A stretch of 64,000 bases of DNA from Phytophthora sp. 'mugwort' (lineage: Eukaryota > Oomycota > Peronosporomycetes > Peronosporales > Peronosporaceae), in NCBI GenBank assembly GCA_033558025.1, contig JAUCEF010000006.1, forward strand, positions 5,022,001 through 5,086,000, written 5' to 3'. The translations under genes and the position numbers were made by a program. The notes beneath the pieces are model-generated. The model was not told the DNA's origin. It searched no databases and was given only the letters and a program-made list of their open reading frames with translations. This document shows positions 22,310 through 32,656 of this stretch, piece after piece. The stretch's first letter is position 1; every line of letters starts with the position of its first letter.

Positions 22310-24367
22310 TTAACGCGATCCCTGGGGTAGCGGCAAGTTGGGGAACGAGTAGCCCGCGGGTGCGGCTTCGCATCCAGCGCCCGGAGCCGAGCATACGGAG
22401 CAGATCTGCGAGTACAACGAGCGGCGGCAACCGAATTGAGCACGCGCACACGTGGCGCTGTTCTGGTAGCACTTGGGGTTAGCCGCACTGAGAGTCGCAA
22501 TCGACGGCAAAGGGGTCATGTTGGGGCTTGTGCCGCTGCTGGCCAACTGGTTGTACATGGTCACCATTTGCGCCGCACGGTTCGAGTTGGCGTTCTGGTC
22601 ACCAGGATTCTTCCAGAACTCGAGACACTGCTCCACTTCGAATCCATGGCCAGTGTTCCTGGCCTTGAACTCAATGCCACCGTTCTGGCAGAACTGCTGG
22701 TAGTTGCTGTAGCCCATTTTCGTGATGCCAACAAGGTCGTCAATGTTCAGGAAGCCGAGAATCTTGTAGCTGTAGGTGCAAGTCTCGCCATCAGGCTGAA
22801 CTCCCATGGGGCAGAGACCGCCATTGTACTGCGCTCTGCACTCGGCCGTCTTGTCATTGCGATACTTGTGAGCACATGAGTTGGGGAACGAGCACCAGTA
22901 GTTACCCGGGTACGGAGCGCGAGGATCCGATCCCTGTGGATTGCATCCGACATTTGGTCCAATGTCCTTGGTACCATCCAGACCGTAAAAGACCTTGCAG
23001 CTCTTGGGAATGTCAGAACCCGCGTTCGTGCACTTGGCACCATCCATAGCGACGAAATCGCCGTACTCTGGAGGAGAGTGGTTCTCGTAGTACTTGATAC
23101 TGTACGACGGCTGCACAATAGTCATTTCGTAGAACACTACGTACTGCATGTTGTTCTTGCGCTGGCACCTGACCGACTGCTCGTTCACGTTGATGCCCTC
23201 GGCTTGCACGTACATGAGCGCACCTTCTACGGACGCCGTGTTAACGGTGTCCAGGTTATTCAAGTAGGCAGTCTCCGTAGTAGTGCCGTACTTGGACAGC
23301 CACAGATTCACGTCGGAGTGCCAGACCGGGGCATCACCTTGGACGCGGGCCTGGATGACCTTGACGGGGGTCATCTTCCATCCGCTGGTGTTATCCGAAG
23401 TGGACTTCTGGACAACACCCGAGATGGATCCAATACTCGCCTTTGAAGTACCCTTGGAGCTCTTCAGCCAGCAGGTACCGCCGTTGTAGCTGGTCCAAGT
23501 GAACGCACCACAGCCAATCTTGTTGGAGCAGATCGAGCAGCAGCCGTTAGCCGAGGCGCTGAGAGCGCTGCCAACGTCTGCACCACTGTAATCGACGTTG
23601 TTTTCCATAGACAGACAAGTCGAGGACGACGACGTCTGGAGAGTTCCGGAAACGGCGCCACTGCTGGACCTAGCGGTGCCCTTGGACTGCTTGAGCCAAC
23701 ACGTACCGCCGTTGTAGTTGGTCCACGTGAACGCACCACAGCCGTTCGTCTTGGAGCAGATCGAGCAACATCCATTGGCCGATGAACTGGGAGCACTGCC
23801 CACGTCAGCACCACTGTAGTCGACGTTGGTTTCCAGAGACGAACAAGTCGAGGATGACGACGTCTGGAGAGTTCCGGAAACGGCGCCACTGCTGGTCTTA
23901 GTAGTGCCCTTAGAGCTCTTCAGCCAGCACGTACCGCCGTTGTAGTTGGTCCACGTGAACGCACCACAGCCGTTCGTCTTGGAGCAGATCGAGCAACATC
24001 CATTGGCCGATGAACTGGGAGCACTGCCCACGTCAGCACCACTGTAGTCGACGTTGGTTTCCAGAGACGAACAAGTCGAGGACGATGACGCCTGAAGAAC
24101 TCCAGACACGGCGCCACTGCTGGTCTTAGTAGTGCCCTTAGAGCTCTTCAGCCAGCACGTGCCACCGTTGTAGTTGGTCCAAGTGAACGCACCGCAACCA
24201 TTCGTTGAGGAGCAGACCGAGCAGCATCCGTCCGGTGAGGCGCTGCGAGCGTTGCCGACATCGGCACCACTGTAGTCAACATTCCTTTCCAGGGTCGGGC
24301 ATGTTGCGGCTTCCGAGACAGCAGCAAGTAAACCCAGATAGACGAACAAAAGTTTGGAGTTCAGCAT
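22310..24367 (-). CDS. Secreted protein with four PAN/Apple repeats and an unknown C-terminal domain
   Basis: 685 residues, one exon. Signal peptide 1-20 (LLFVYLGLLAAVSEA). Four PAN/Apple-like repeats follow (about 23-70, 97-146, 173-222, 249-298). Each carries NVDYSGADVG, GCCS.C, GCGAFTWT.YNGGTCWLK and a Ser/Thr linker. Repeats 2 and 3 are virtually identical at a 76-residue (228-base) period. PAN modules in oomycetes occur in lectin-like cell-wall proteins and bind carbohydrate or protein. The last 360 residues are Cys-rich (for example CNPQGSDPRAPYPGNYWC, AHKYRNDKTAECRAQYNGGLCPMG) and match no family I can name, though they look like an extracellular domain. A consensus oomycete initiator lies about 30 bases upstream. 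The repeats are shared with the gene at 37280. Confidence 0.85.
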   Translation of the reverse strand: MLNSKLLFVYLGLLAAVSEAATCPTLERNVDYSGADVGNARSASPDGCCSVCSSTNGCGAFTWTNYNGGTCWLKSSKGTTKTSSGAVSGVLQASSSSTCSSLETNVDYSGADVGSAPSSSANGCCSICSKTNGCGAFTWTNYNGGTCWLKSSKGTTKTSSGAVSGTLQTSSSSTCSSLETNVDYSGADVGSAPSSSANGCCSICSKTNGCGAFTWTNYNGGTCWLKQSKGTARSSSGAVSGTLQTSSSSTCLSMENNVDYSGADVGSALSASANGCCSICSNKIGCGAFTWTSYNGGTCWLKSSKGTSKASIGSISGVVQKSTSDNTSGWKMTPVKVIQARVQGDAPVWHSDVNLWLSKYGTTTETAYLNNLDTVNTASVEGALMYVQAEGINVNEQSVRCQRKNNMQYVVFYEMTIVQPSYSIKYYENHSPPEYGDFVAMDGAKCTNAGSDIPKSCKVFYGLDGTKDIGPNVGCNPQGSDPRAPYPGNYWCSFPNSCAHKYRNDKTAECRAQYNGGLCPMGVQPDGETCTYSYKILGFLNIDDLVGITKMGYSNYQQFCQNGGIEFKARNTGHGFEVEQCLEFWKNPGDQNANSNRAAQMVTMYNQLASSGTSPNMTPLPSIATLSAANPKCYQNSATCARAQFGCRRSLYSQICSVCSAPGAGCEAAPAGYSFPNLPLPQGSR
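23440..24310 (-). repeat. Tandem 228-base PAN-coding repeat array
   Basis: Four head-to-tail coding units. The two middle ones are almost identical over 228 bases: the segment beginning at 23821 recurs at 24049. The matching array in the gene at 37280 has three units, lacking one of this identical pair, as expected from unequal exchange between units. Confidence 0.85.
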
Positions 24368-24397
24368 TTTTGGGTCGTCCTCTTAGCGTGAATAACT

Positions 24398-24411
24398 AAA
24401 TTGGAGAATGA
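24398..24411 (-). promoter_or_regulatory. Oomycete initiator (Inr) motif
   Basis: On the minus strand TCATTCTCCAATTT matches the consensus TCAYTYNNCAWTTT at every position. It lies 30 bases upstream of the PAN gene's ATG at 24367. Confidence 0.75.
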
Positions 24412-25171
24412 AGGACGAAGACAGGAACGACTTCAGAGAAAATCCGGTGAGTTTGGTGTGTGTTCCCGTTTAGAGCTTATAGGGAAAGCCTTACCCACGT
24501 AACGCACGGTGGCAACCCCATCTGCTGCGAAAAGGTTGGGAAACGAGCGGGCATCTGGCATTCGACGACAGATCCCAAACTTCAACCTCATCACAATTTG
24601 CGACTCGCGAGAAAAGCGGACCGAGGGCATTTGTCGTCAGCAGATACCGCACCAATACTGTACACCACACTGTACATGTATGAGACGATCCTATCCATTT
24701 ACCAACATCTAATTGGCAAGGAATAGCACATACCAAGCGGCACTGAGATAAGATTTTCATGCGACAGCTACTGTAGCCGTCAACATTGAGTCTCCGCTTA
24801 TACAGTGTACAATACCATGTACAGTACATGTATTTTGTACACGTACTTTGTTCAGGTTGATCGTAAAGCCAGACTTGAAAACTTTGCACGACCCGACAAC
24901 AGTTGTGAACTTTGACATCTCAACAAGACAACATCCGGGATATAGACCACGCGTAGATTATCTGTATAAGCTACAATACTATACAGTACTGTAGTCAGTG
25001 AGTGAGACAAAAATTTCTTCCTTTATAATACCAAAAAAATGACTTTAATTAGTATGCAATACACTACAGTACCATGTAGTACAGATAACGACAGGGAAAA
25101 CCTGTCAACAACAAAAATGTGCCGAAGTTTTCTTACAAACCCAAGTTAATAAAAGAAAAAGGGCGGGTGGG
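24412..25171. other. Intergenic, no gene seen
   Basis: Low-complexity, AT-rich sequence with many short GTAC/CTACAGTA-like words and TACATGTA at 24673 and 24825. No coding signal is supported. Confidence 0.5.
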
Positions 25172-25502
25172 TTTTTCGGTCGTGTATTGTACATTAACGT
25201 GGTCTCTAAGGCGTCTAGGGGTACTCTAGATGCCATTTTATGCACAGGTTGATTTAGCGTACGCCAACAGAAATTGCGCGAGTTAACTCATATTTCCAAA
25301 GATTCGTTGGCGATGACACTTCCAACAACGGGTCATCAGAGTGGTTGTAGTTATCTAAATCCAGTAGTTCCAAAGTTCCGAAATCCGATTTGATCCGGTT
25401 CCAAGTCACAGAACTGATGTCACATCAACAATTGTGATCATGATCATGGTAGGATTTATACACAATGCGGGACTAAGTTCCTAGGCTCGCAAAAAAGACC
25501 CG

Positions 25503-25537
<35 letters not shown>

Positions 25538-25767
25538 TTCTACCCCTACCCCCTTCTATAATTTCTATATAAATCTATATAAAAATTAGACCCGAGCACC
25601 AGCAGCAGATGTCAACTCAACCACAACCTTTCTAGATATTAAAAGTTGGTTCCGAAAATTTCGGTCGCCAATTAGTTGCAATTCACTACAGAATTGAAAG
25701 CACCACAGCAACTTAGTAAGTACGACATCGTTTTGGAACCGGTTCGGAATCCGGTTTCGGAACCTCG
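25172..25767 (+). repeat. Left arm of a long terminal inverted repeat (about 600 bases)
   Basis: This segment reappears inverted at 34183-34784. Matching landmarks include GTACATTAACGTGGTCTC at the outer side, TGATTTAGCGTACGCCAA, CACATCAACAATTGTGATC, ATAAATCCTACC (seen inverted), and TAGATATTAAAAGTTGGTTCC at the inner side. It contains several sub-terminal copies of TCGGAACC/GGTTCCGA, the sort of clustered short repeat that element-encoded proteins often bind. A (CT)n run at about 25505-25535 is unique to this arm. Confidence 0.85.
25505..25535. repeat. (CT)n microsatellite
   Basis: Uninterrupted CT dinucleotide repeat, about 15 units, inside the left arm of the inverted repeat and expanded relative to the right arm. 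Confidence 0.9.
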
Positions 25768-25963
25768 GAACTTTGCATTATTTTTATTTCTGATAAATAT
25801 ATAAATCAATATATAGAAGCTATAAAAATTGGAAATCCAATTTGAGAAAAGTAAAAAAAGGATCGGGCGAGTCTACAGAATCATTCATCTTGAAAGTGAC
25901 CTATGCTATAATTATTCCATACTTTCAAACTCATGGATTTGATAAATTTAAGATCACTCTCGT

Positions 25964-26245
25964 TGCTGACATGAACGCCTCGTCTGCATAGTCGTGTTAC
26001 GACGAGGATACACTGTCCAGGACACGACACGATGTTGGAGGCACGCACCTCTCGCATGCCTATTGGACGTAGGCTGCGTGCTCCTTCATGGCGCACCGTG
26101 ATTGGTGGCAGGCAGCACGCCCAAGTCGTGCTTTCAAGGAGTTCCCCCTTTTGCTGCAGGCTAGACGTAGATCTAACTCAAACTAGTACCAGTAGTTAAG
26201 ACTGAATGAATCGATCTCACTTCTCAAAATACCAACAAGTCAACA
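25964..26245 (+). repeat. 5' LTR of the Copia element
   Basis: 282 bases. Aligns with 30395-30674 with few differences, for example GATGTTGG against GATCTTGG and CTCCTTCATG against CACCTGCATG. The first seven bases have one mutation from the perfect inverted end. A primer-binding site would follow at 26246, where GGTTTTGAGCCCAAC is seen, but no tRNA match is claimed. Confidence 0.92.
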
Positions 26246-26280
26246 GGTTTTGAGCCCAACGACGCTCCGACGAAGAGAAG

Positions 26281-26992
26281 ATGAAGAAGCCCGACGACTT
26301 ACTCCCCTCCGACAATTACTTTTCACTGGGAATTTAATATGAGGATGACGCTGGCAAGAAAATGCCTCGGCGACCACATCATTGTGGTGAGGCAAGAGCA
26401 TGAGATCACCGACACCTGGCGGCTGAATGACCAGAAGGCTCTGACACTCATTTTGTACAAGGTGTTAACGCTGGAGCACCAGACCAAGATTCGTGCTGCT
26501 GTGTCCGCCAAGCAGGCGTGGGATATACTAAAGGAGTATTACAACTGCTCTACCCTACAGAATCGTGTGGCGGTGAACCGCAGGCTGCACGAGTTTGCGA
26601 TAGAGGCTGGTCAGTCCATGGCTACGCACCTCGACCGATTCGATGAGTTGGTGACGGCCTTGGAGGCCGTTGGTGATGTGATGGACCCCGCTCGGCATCT
26701 GGTTGTATTGCTTGGTAGTCTCCCTGCCGCGTACAACACCATCGTGTCGATCATTGAAAATGTCAAGGACGTCACTCTAATTGAAGTCAACGAGAAATTG
26801 CTCAAGGAACATGACAAACAAATTGCGCAAGAGGCGGAGGAGGCGGCATTCAAGGCCCGCCCCAACTCGCGCAAATGGACGAAGATGCAGCCGAAGGCCA
26901 AGAAGAACGGTGGCCCGACGAAGAGGTCCGGGGGCAAGTGCTTTGGCTGTGGAAAGCGCGGGTACAAGGAAGTGGACTGCAGAAGTTCATAG
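26281..26992 (+). pseudogene. gag: Copia gag (UBN2-type) with a frameshift
   Basis: The reading starts at ATG 26281 (MKKPDDLLPSDNYF). It then needs a one-base shift near 26322 to enter the long frame from 26339 that ends at 26992. The body has the Copia gag pattern (DTWRLNDQKALTLI, AKQAWDILKEYY, LDRFDELV). The C-terminus carries a zinc knuckle CFGCGKRGYKEVDC, in which Tyr replaces the usual His, so metal binding is probably lost. Gag packages the element RNA into virus-like particles. Confidence 0.85.
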
Positions 26993-27019
26993 CAGAATGG
27001 CGAAGATGACACGCTGTTC

Positions 27020-30000
27020 ATGACTCACCAAGGTGGTGGTGATGGGTGGCTGGTCGACAGTGGTGCATCGTCCCACATGACGCCGAACAAGATGGACTTC
27101 GTCACTTGCCAACTTCTGAAGGAGCCAATCCGAGTCACTATTGCTGACGGAGTACGCGCTGGAGGCCGTGGGTGTTGGCAACATCTACCTTCGAGGCTAT
27201 CAAGATCAACGCATCGGTGTGCAGAACGCCCTTCATATCCCTATGCTGGATCGCAGACTGCTGTCTGTGCCACGAATTACAGCGCGATCGTTTGTGGTGA
27301 AATTTGGATCGAAGTTCTGCTGGTTCATGCAAGGTGACAGGACGGCCCTGAAGGTGCCGAAGGTGCCGAAGGTCGGCAACGCATACGAGCTACGCGTTAA
27401 GCCCGAACAAGCTGCATAGGTGGAGCACAAGCCGACTTCAACGCAGTGGGAGCGGTGGCATGCACGTTTGGGTCATGCTTCGAAAGGCCGTATCTCTCGC
27501 ACGGTCAAAGCTACTGAAGGGCTGCCATCGATGTCAACGAAAGACGATGGCCTATGCTCAGGCTGCATAAAAGGGAAGAAGTCCGTGACTAGCTTTCCGA
27601 AGAGCATGAAGAAGGTGAAGACGACTCGAGTTCTCGAGCTTGTCCATAGTGATGGGTCCGATGAAGACATCATCCAGCGGTGGGTCGAAGTATGTGCGCT
27701 ATTTGTCGATGACTTCTCCCGTTACATGTTGGTTTCTTCCCCAAGAAGAAGAGCGAGGTGGCGAATTGCTTCGGCAAGTACAAGGCACTCGTTGAAAATC
27801 AACTCGGTCAACAAATCAGGACTGTCAGGACGGACAATGGCACCGAGTACGTCAACAAAACGTTTGATGGTATCTGCAGAGCGAGACATTTTCATCAGCT
27901 AACGACTCCCTACAGCCCCGCACAGAATGGTCTGGCGGAATGCACAAACAGAACGGTGATGGAGATGGCCCGTGCCATGTTGCATCACAAGTGCGTGTCA
28001 TACAAATGGTGGGCAGAGGCGGTGAACACCTTCATCTACCTCATCAACCGAATTGTAAACAGTGTGAACACACACGCAGCGCCGTACGAGATTTGTTTCG
28101 GTCAACGTCCATGCTTAAGCCATCTTCGCGTCATTGGTTCGATTAGGTACGCGCATGTACATAAGGAGAAGTGCAAAGCTTGATGCTAAGAGCTACAAGT
28201 GTACGCTGATCGGCTATTCGGAGCAGACGAAAGCGTATCGGGTGGTTGACATGGAGACAGGGAAGGTGAAACTCAGCCGCTCATAGGCATTGGATGAACG
28301 CGAAGTCGAAGGAGTACACGCTGAGTCACCTCGTGATGGTAGTACTGAGTACATTGTGTGGAAGAATGCGTACGGTGAAACACCGATAGAGGTACGCGAT
28401 GCTGGGACCAACGATGTGAAATGGACGACGCTACGCCGGTGGGCAATGCGCCAGAAGATGCTCATATGGAGGATGTTCAGGACCAGGCCCCAGAAGTCGC
28501 ATCTCTACCGACGCCTGATGCAGTTCCGCTCCCATCAACTAGCCGTTCACTTCCATTACCGCTACCAGCTCCTGAGTCATCGCGTTCGCAGGACATGATC
28601 ATCTTTCATCCCACGGAAAATCGGTGTGTGAGTGATCAGTACACGACGAGCATTGTTCCATACAGTGCGTCGACCGGCCCGCATTCAACGAACAATGCTG
28701 CTGGTACAATTGTGGCGTATGGTGGAGGCAATGGCGATAACTCGGAAGCTGATAGTCGCCCACCAAAGCGGTCGCGCACGGAGGCAGCACTTATGGCAGG
28801 AGAAGTTGCATTTGCTGCGGATGCATCAAGTTCATACGAAGAAGCCACCGATGGACCCAACCAGAACGAATAGCAAGTCGCCATCAGTGCAGAGCTGAGT
28901 TCTTTGAACAGGAACGGCACGTGGATTGTGATTCCACGTACCAGCTCGATGAAACCCGTCGGATGCAATGGGTGATTGTTCTCAAGCGTGATGCTGCAGG
29001 AAGGGTCATTCGGTTCAAGGCTCGACTTGTGGCCCGTGGATTTATGCAGCGTCAAGGCGTTGACTTTCACGACACATACTCTCCCGTTGCTAGCATGAAT
29101 GCCATTCGGATTTTCTATCCGTATGCTGCAATAAGCGGCTTCAGATCTATCAGTTCGACGTGGATACAGCGTTTCTGTATGGTGTGCTCAAGGAAAAGGT
29201 GTTTCATGAGCGTGCCACCGGGTGTTGAAGTTCCACCTGGATCCTTGCTCATGCTCAAGAAGTCGATATACGGGTTGAAACAGACATCTCAGGTATGGCA
29301 CAGCACAATTGACGCTGCTCTGTCAAGTTTGGTTTCGTTGCAGCGTATGTAGATCCCTGCATTTTCGTGTTTCGACGTGGAAATGGTGACGATGACGACG
29401 CCAATACCGGGGTATTGATTCTGGTCTGCCTTTACATCGACGACCTTCTCATCGCATCGAAGGAGAAGAACAAGTGGAACAAGTCGTGACTTCCTCACTG
29501 ACCGGTTTCGGCCGAAGGGGAACTCGGACTTGCCAAGTTCGTACTCGGTATTGAAGTGCACCACGATGTGCAACAACGCGTACTCAGCCTCTGCCAAAGG
29601 CGGTATATTATGGTCGTTAGTCACTTCAAGCAGGATGGAGCAAAACCGACAAAGAACCCGTGCGAGGCGAGCCTCAAGCTGTCGCTAGCAGACTGTCCAT
29701 CTACTGATGCAGAAGTGGCCGAAATGCGCCGTGTGCCGTACCGCGTTTTGATGGGGTCGCTGCTCTACATAGCTGTCTGCACAAGACCTGATATTTCCTA
29801 CGCAACGGCTCATCTTTGTCGATTTCACGAAAACCCCGGTCAAAACCACTGGCGAGCCGCTATTCGGGTATTGCGGTACCTGAAGACGGCATCGGACCAT
29901 CATTTGCGCCTCGACGCTTCACAAAACACCGGCGATCTCCGTGCATACAGTGACGCCGATTGGGGAAGTAACGTCGATGATCGACGCTCGGTGTCGGGGT

Positions 30001-30390
30001 TATGCTGATGATGAATGGTGGGCCAGTCGTATACGAGGCCAAATACTAGCGCTCCGTTGCCTTAAGTTCGCTCGAAGCAGAGTACATGGCGCTATCGTTG
30101 TGCGCTCAAGAGGTGACGTGGGCGCGAACGTTGTGGGAGCAACAACCATTCTCGAGGATAATCAGGGCTCGCTTTGTCAAAGAACGTGGGGTATCAGACG
30201 CGGACAAAGCACATTGACTTGCGGCACCACCACATCCGCGAGCGTGTCCAAGAGAAGAGTATTGCTGTGGAGTACCTCCCAACGAAGTTCCAGCTGGCTG
30301 ACCTTCTTACTAAGCCGATTAAAACGTCGCAGTTCCACTATTTGCGGCCGTCGTCTGGCACTGTTCCAACGGTGGAGCGTGACGTGAGTG
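27020..30390 (+). pseudogene. pol: Copia pol polyprotein, many frameshifts
   Basis: In order: aspartic protease (WLVDSGASSHMTPN, near 27050), integrase with an HHCC finger (WHARLGH and CSGCIKGKK, 27450-27570) and core motifs (RTDNGTEYVN, SPAQNGLAE, near 27830-27940), reverse transcriptase (FKARLVARGFMQRQGVDF near 29010; SIYGLKQTS near 29265; LYIDDLLIAS near 29435) and RNase H (AYSDADWGS near 29945; LEAEYMALS near 30075). At least six frame changes and internal stops separate these blocks, so no functional polyprotein can be made. The order integrase before reverse transcriptase is diagnostic of Copia rather than Gypsy. Confidence 0.9.
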
Positions 30391-30394
30391 GGAG

Positions 30395-30674
30395 TGTTGA
30401 CATGAACGCCTCGTCTGCATAGTCGTGTTACGACGAGGATACACTGTCCAGGACACGACACGATCTTGGAGGCACGCACCTCTCGCATGCCTATTGGACG
30501 TAGGCTGCGTGCACCTGCATGGCGCACCATGATTGGTGGCAGGCAGCACGTCCAAGTCGTGCTTCCAAGGAGTTCCCCTTTTGCTGCAGGCTAGACGTAG
30601 ATCTACTCGAGCTAGTACCAGTAGTTAAGACTGAATGAATCGATCTCATTCTTAAAAATACTAACAAGTCAACA
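30395..30674 (+). repeat. 3' LTR of the Copia element
   Basis: 280 bases, TGTTGAC...GTCAACA, with perfect seven-base inverted ends. It is preceded by a purine-rich GAGTGGGAG tract that fits a polypurine primer. Confidence 0.92.
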
Positions 30675-30677
30675 CTC

Positions 30678-31010
30678 ATGGAGGAAGATGAGGTTGTAGA
30701 CCAACAGCATCTTCAAGCGTATGAACAGCTTTGGATTGCAAAATGTAGTAAAACAGCAGTGAGTAAGAATAAAGCGTTTACGATAGATCAGCTGCGCAAA
30801 AAAGATTATCGAGTAAATAATAAAGAGAGCATCAAGGCCTACAATAAGGAATACTATAAGGCAAACAATCAACGATGGGAAGCAACTTCTAAAGAGCGAC
30901 TAGCACCTCGATTCAATTGCGATTGCGGCGGCAAATATTCTGCTGCAAATCGCCATGTTCACATTCGATCACTGAAACACAGACGGTGGCTAGAAGAACA
31001 GAGAGCTTAG
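30678..31010 (+). CDS. Small giant-virus-like zinc-finger protein
   Basis: 110 residues. The C-terminal half has the pattern NKEYYKANNQRW followed by FNCDCGGKYSAANRHVHIRSLKHRRWLEE, a C-x-C-G-G...H-x5-H finger. This type is common in small proteins of nucleocytoplasmic large DNA viruses and related polinton-like viruses. The N-terminus is acidic (MEEDEVVD). Codon and base use is AT-rich, unlike the conserved genes to the left. The Copia element inserted directly upstream, its target copy ending right at the ATG, so the original promoter is probably lost. Function is unknown; nucleic-acid binding is a guess from the finger. Confidence 0.5.
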   Translation: MEEDEVVDQQHLQAYEQLWIAKCSKTAVSKNKAFTIDQLRKKDYRVNNKESIKAYNKEYYKANNQRWEATSKERLAPRFNCDCGGKYSAANRHVHIRSLKHRRWLEEQRA

Positions 31011-31348
31011 ACGGTGATTTGTTTTTGCCAGGGCCACAAAAAATACAGACTTTTAGATATAGAATAATAACACTGAATGGATAGTCATGGTGAGCCGATA
31101 CGCGGGAAGCGTCAATTGCAGAAACGACACATGAACAACATGAAAATATTTACATCGTTTCTACATTATCATAAATATATTTCAGATATATTCGTTTAAT
31201 TTGAAAACTTTGACGATGTATATATATATATAATTATAGTAGCGATGGATCGCAATTTTCAGTTGGTCAAACAAAAGTACAAGCGCGATAATCGTTCTAT
31301 ACGTTGTCAAATGCGTCTAAAACATGATCTAGAGATCACATTCGATTT

Positions 31349-32476
31349 TCAGTAAATGAAGAAGTTAGTAGTTTTCAACATCTTCTCAATAGTATTAAAA
31401 TTTAGCTCAAAGTCACGATTTGGCTTGTTCTCGATCGCCAGAAACTTCTCCGCCCAATACTTAAGCTCATCGATTTCAAATGATGTATCAACCATAGCTA
31501 AACGCATATCTTCAATTGTTCGGCCCGTTAATTCCACCAGCTGTGTTAGCGTTGCCAACTTCCGCTCAGATTTGAATGTCAATTTGAAGTCTTGATCAAG
31601 TGTAGATGGCTCAAACGACTTTGAACTGGGTGTTTTGCTTGACGCCTTGACTTCATAATCGTCCTTCCACTGTTTGTATGCGACAGAACCACAACCAGCG
31701 GCAATTTCCTTCAGTTTGCCTTTATTCAATGATGGATGATACTTCGAGTCAAACCAACCATCGAATTCTTTTGTAGCAAACTCCTTGTTAAAACGCTCTA
31801 CTTTTTGTTTTAGCACACAAAGATAGGTTTTGCGCTTCAAATACCAATCAGAATGAGGCTGACGAGCAAAGAATCCGGCAAGATTCCACAAGTTTTGGTT
31901 GTTATGGTACCAATCATCTCGAACCATCATACATAAGTGAAACAATCGCTCATCGTACGATTCAGTTGCAAGGAAGTATTCCACACCGCATTCAATATTA
32001 GCTTGTTCGAATGATTCACGGTCTTCACTGGACTTAAAGAAGAAGTTGTCAAGAATCTGCGATTCATCGAACTCATCGAATTGATATTGCAAAAGATACG
32101 TGTATCCGTCTTTTCCAAAGTCAGATGTGACATCATCACTGTGCTTGTAGTCGATGGAATCGCCAACTACGTGCATCTTCGACTTGATCCAAGCACGTGG
32201 TGACAATACCCGTGAATCTCCCAACTTGGGTTGATCGTATTTATCAATAGACTTGATATGCTGCATGCAATGTTCGCCATAAATTTCTTCAATAGAGTCA
32301 GCCATCATTTCTGAAACAATATCAGTAGTAGTATAAGAGCTACTTGGTGTTGTCGTTTCGACTACTGGTTCATCAACTGCTGGCTGATACTTCGCATGAT
32401 GTCGGCAACAATCGCCTTTTGAGCCGCACTGTTGGTTCGCCTTTTGGTGGTTCTCTGGGAAAATGTACTTGCACAT
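31349..32476 (-). CDS. Giant-virus-like protein with an N-terminal zinc motif; possible primase-helicase N-terminal fragment
   Basis: 375 residues on the minus strand in AT-rich sequence. It begins MCKYIFPENHQKANQQCGSK, continuing to a CCRHH, a Cys/His pattern seen at the N-terminus of many large DNA virus proteins. The middle (ESYDERLFHLCMMVRDD, WNLAGFFARQPHSDW, GWFDSKYHPSLNKGKLKEIA, then YKQWKDDY) resembles the PriCT-2/D5_N region that precedes the helicase in D5-type primase-helicases of such viruses. The helicase core (Walker A and B) is absent, so it is a fragment or a different protein. A frame shadow of a real gene is unlikely given the length in AT-rich DNA. The family assignment needs a profile search. 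Confidence 0.45.
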   Translation of the reverse strand: MCKYIFPENHQKANQQCGSKGDCCRHHAKYQPAVDEPVVETTTPSSSYTTTDIVSEMMADSIEEIYGEHCMQHIKSIDKYDQPKLGDSRVLSPRAWIKSKMHVVGDSIDYKHSDDVTSDFGKDGYTYLLQYQFDEFDESQILDNFFFKSSEDRESFEQANIECGVEYFLATESYDERLFHLCMMVRDDWYHNNQNLWNLAGFFARQPHSDWYLKRKTYLCVLKQKVERFNKEFATKEFDGWFDSKYHPSLNKGKLKEIAAGCGSVAYKQWKDDYEVKASSKTPSSKSFEPSTLDQDFKLTFKSERKLATLTQLVELTGRTIEDMRLAMVDTSFEIDELKYWAEKFLAIENKPNRDFELNFNTIEKMLKTTNFFIY

Positions 32477-32656
32477 TGTTATTATTTCTATATGTTTATA
32501 TATTATCGCTCAAGATGAACTCACTATTATTTAGTTTCTATATATTGAGGAATATATTTGTCAGAAATAAATAATTCCATTGGAGTGATCTGATTGGTTA
32601 AAAAGGCACCATGTGTTGCGTGAATGTGGACTGCTTCTCAAACTTTCCGAGAGAAG

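Larger units (their letters stand above)
25964..30674 (+). mobile_element. Complete but decayed Ty1/Copia LTR retrotransposon
   Basis: Two direct long terminal repeats (25964-26245 and 30395-30674) flank gag and pol in the Copia order protease, integrase, reverse transcriptase, RNase H. The LTR ends are TGTTGAC...GTCAACA in the right copy and TGCTGAC...GTCAACA in the left. Flanking five-base target copies read CTCGT (left) and CTCAT (right), differing at one base. Many frameshifts and stops interrupt gag and pol, so the element is dead, but the LTRs are still very similar. It sits inside the larger inverted-repeat element, so it inserted later than that element formed. Confidence 0.93.

Noticed and set aside
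25881..26096. A minus-strand frame joining LTR sequence to upstream DNA
   Set aside because: It crosses the Copia LTR boundary, so it is a chance join and not a gene.
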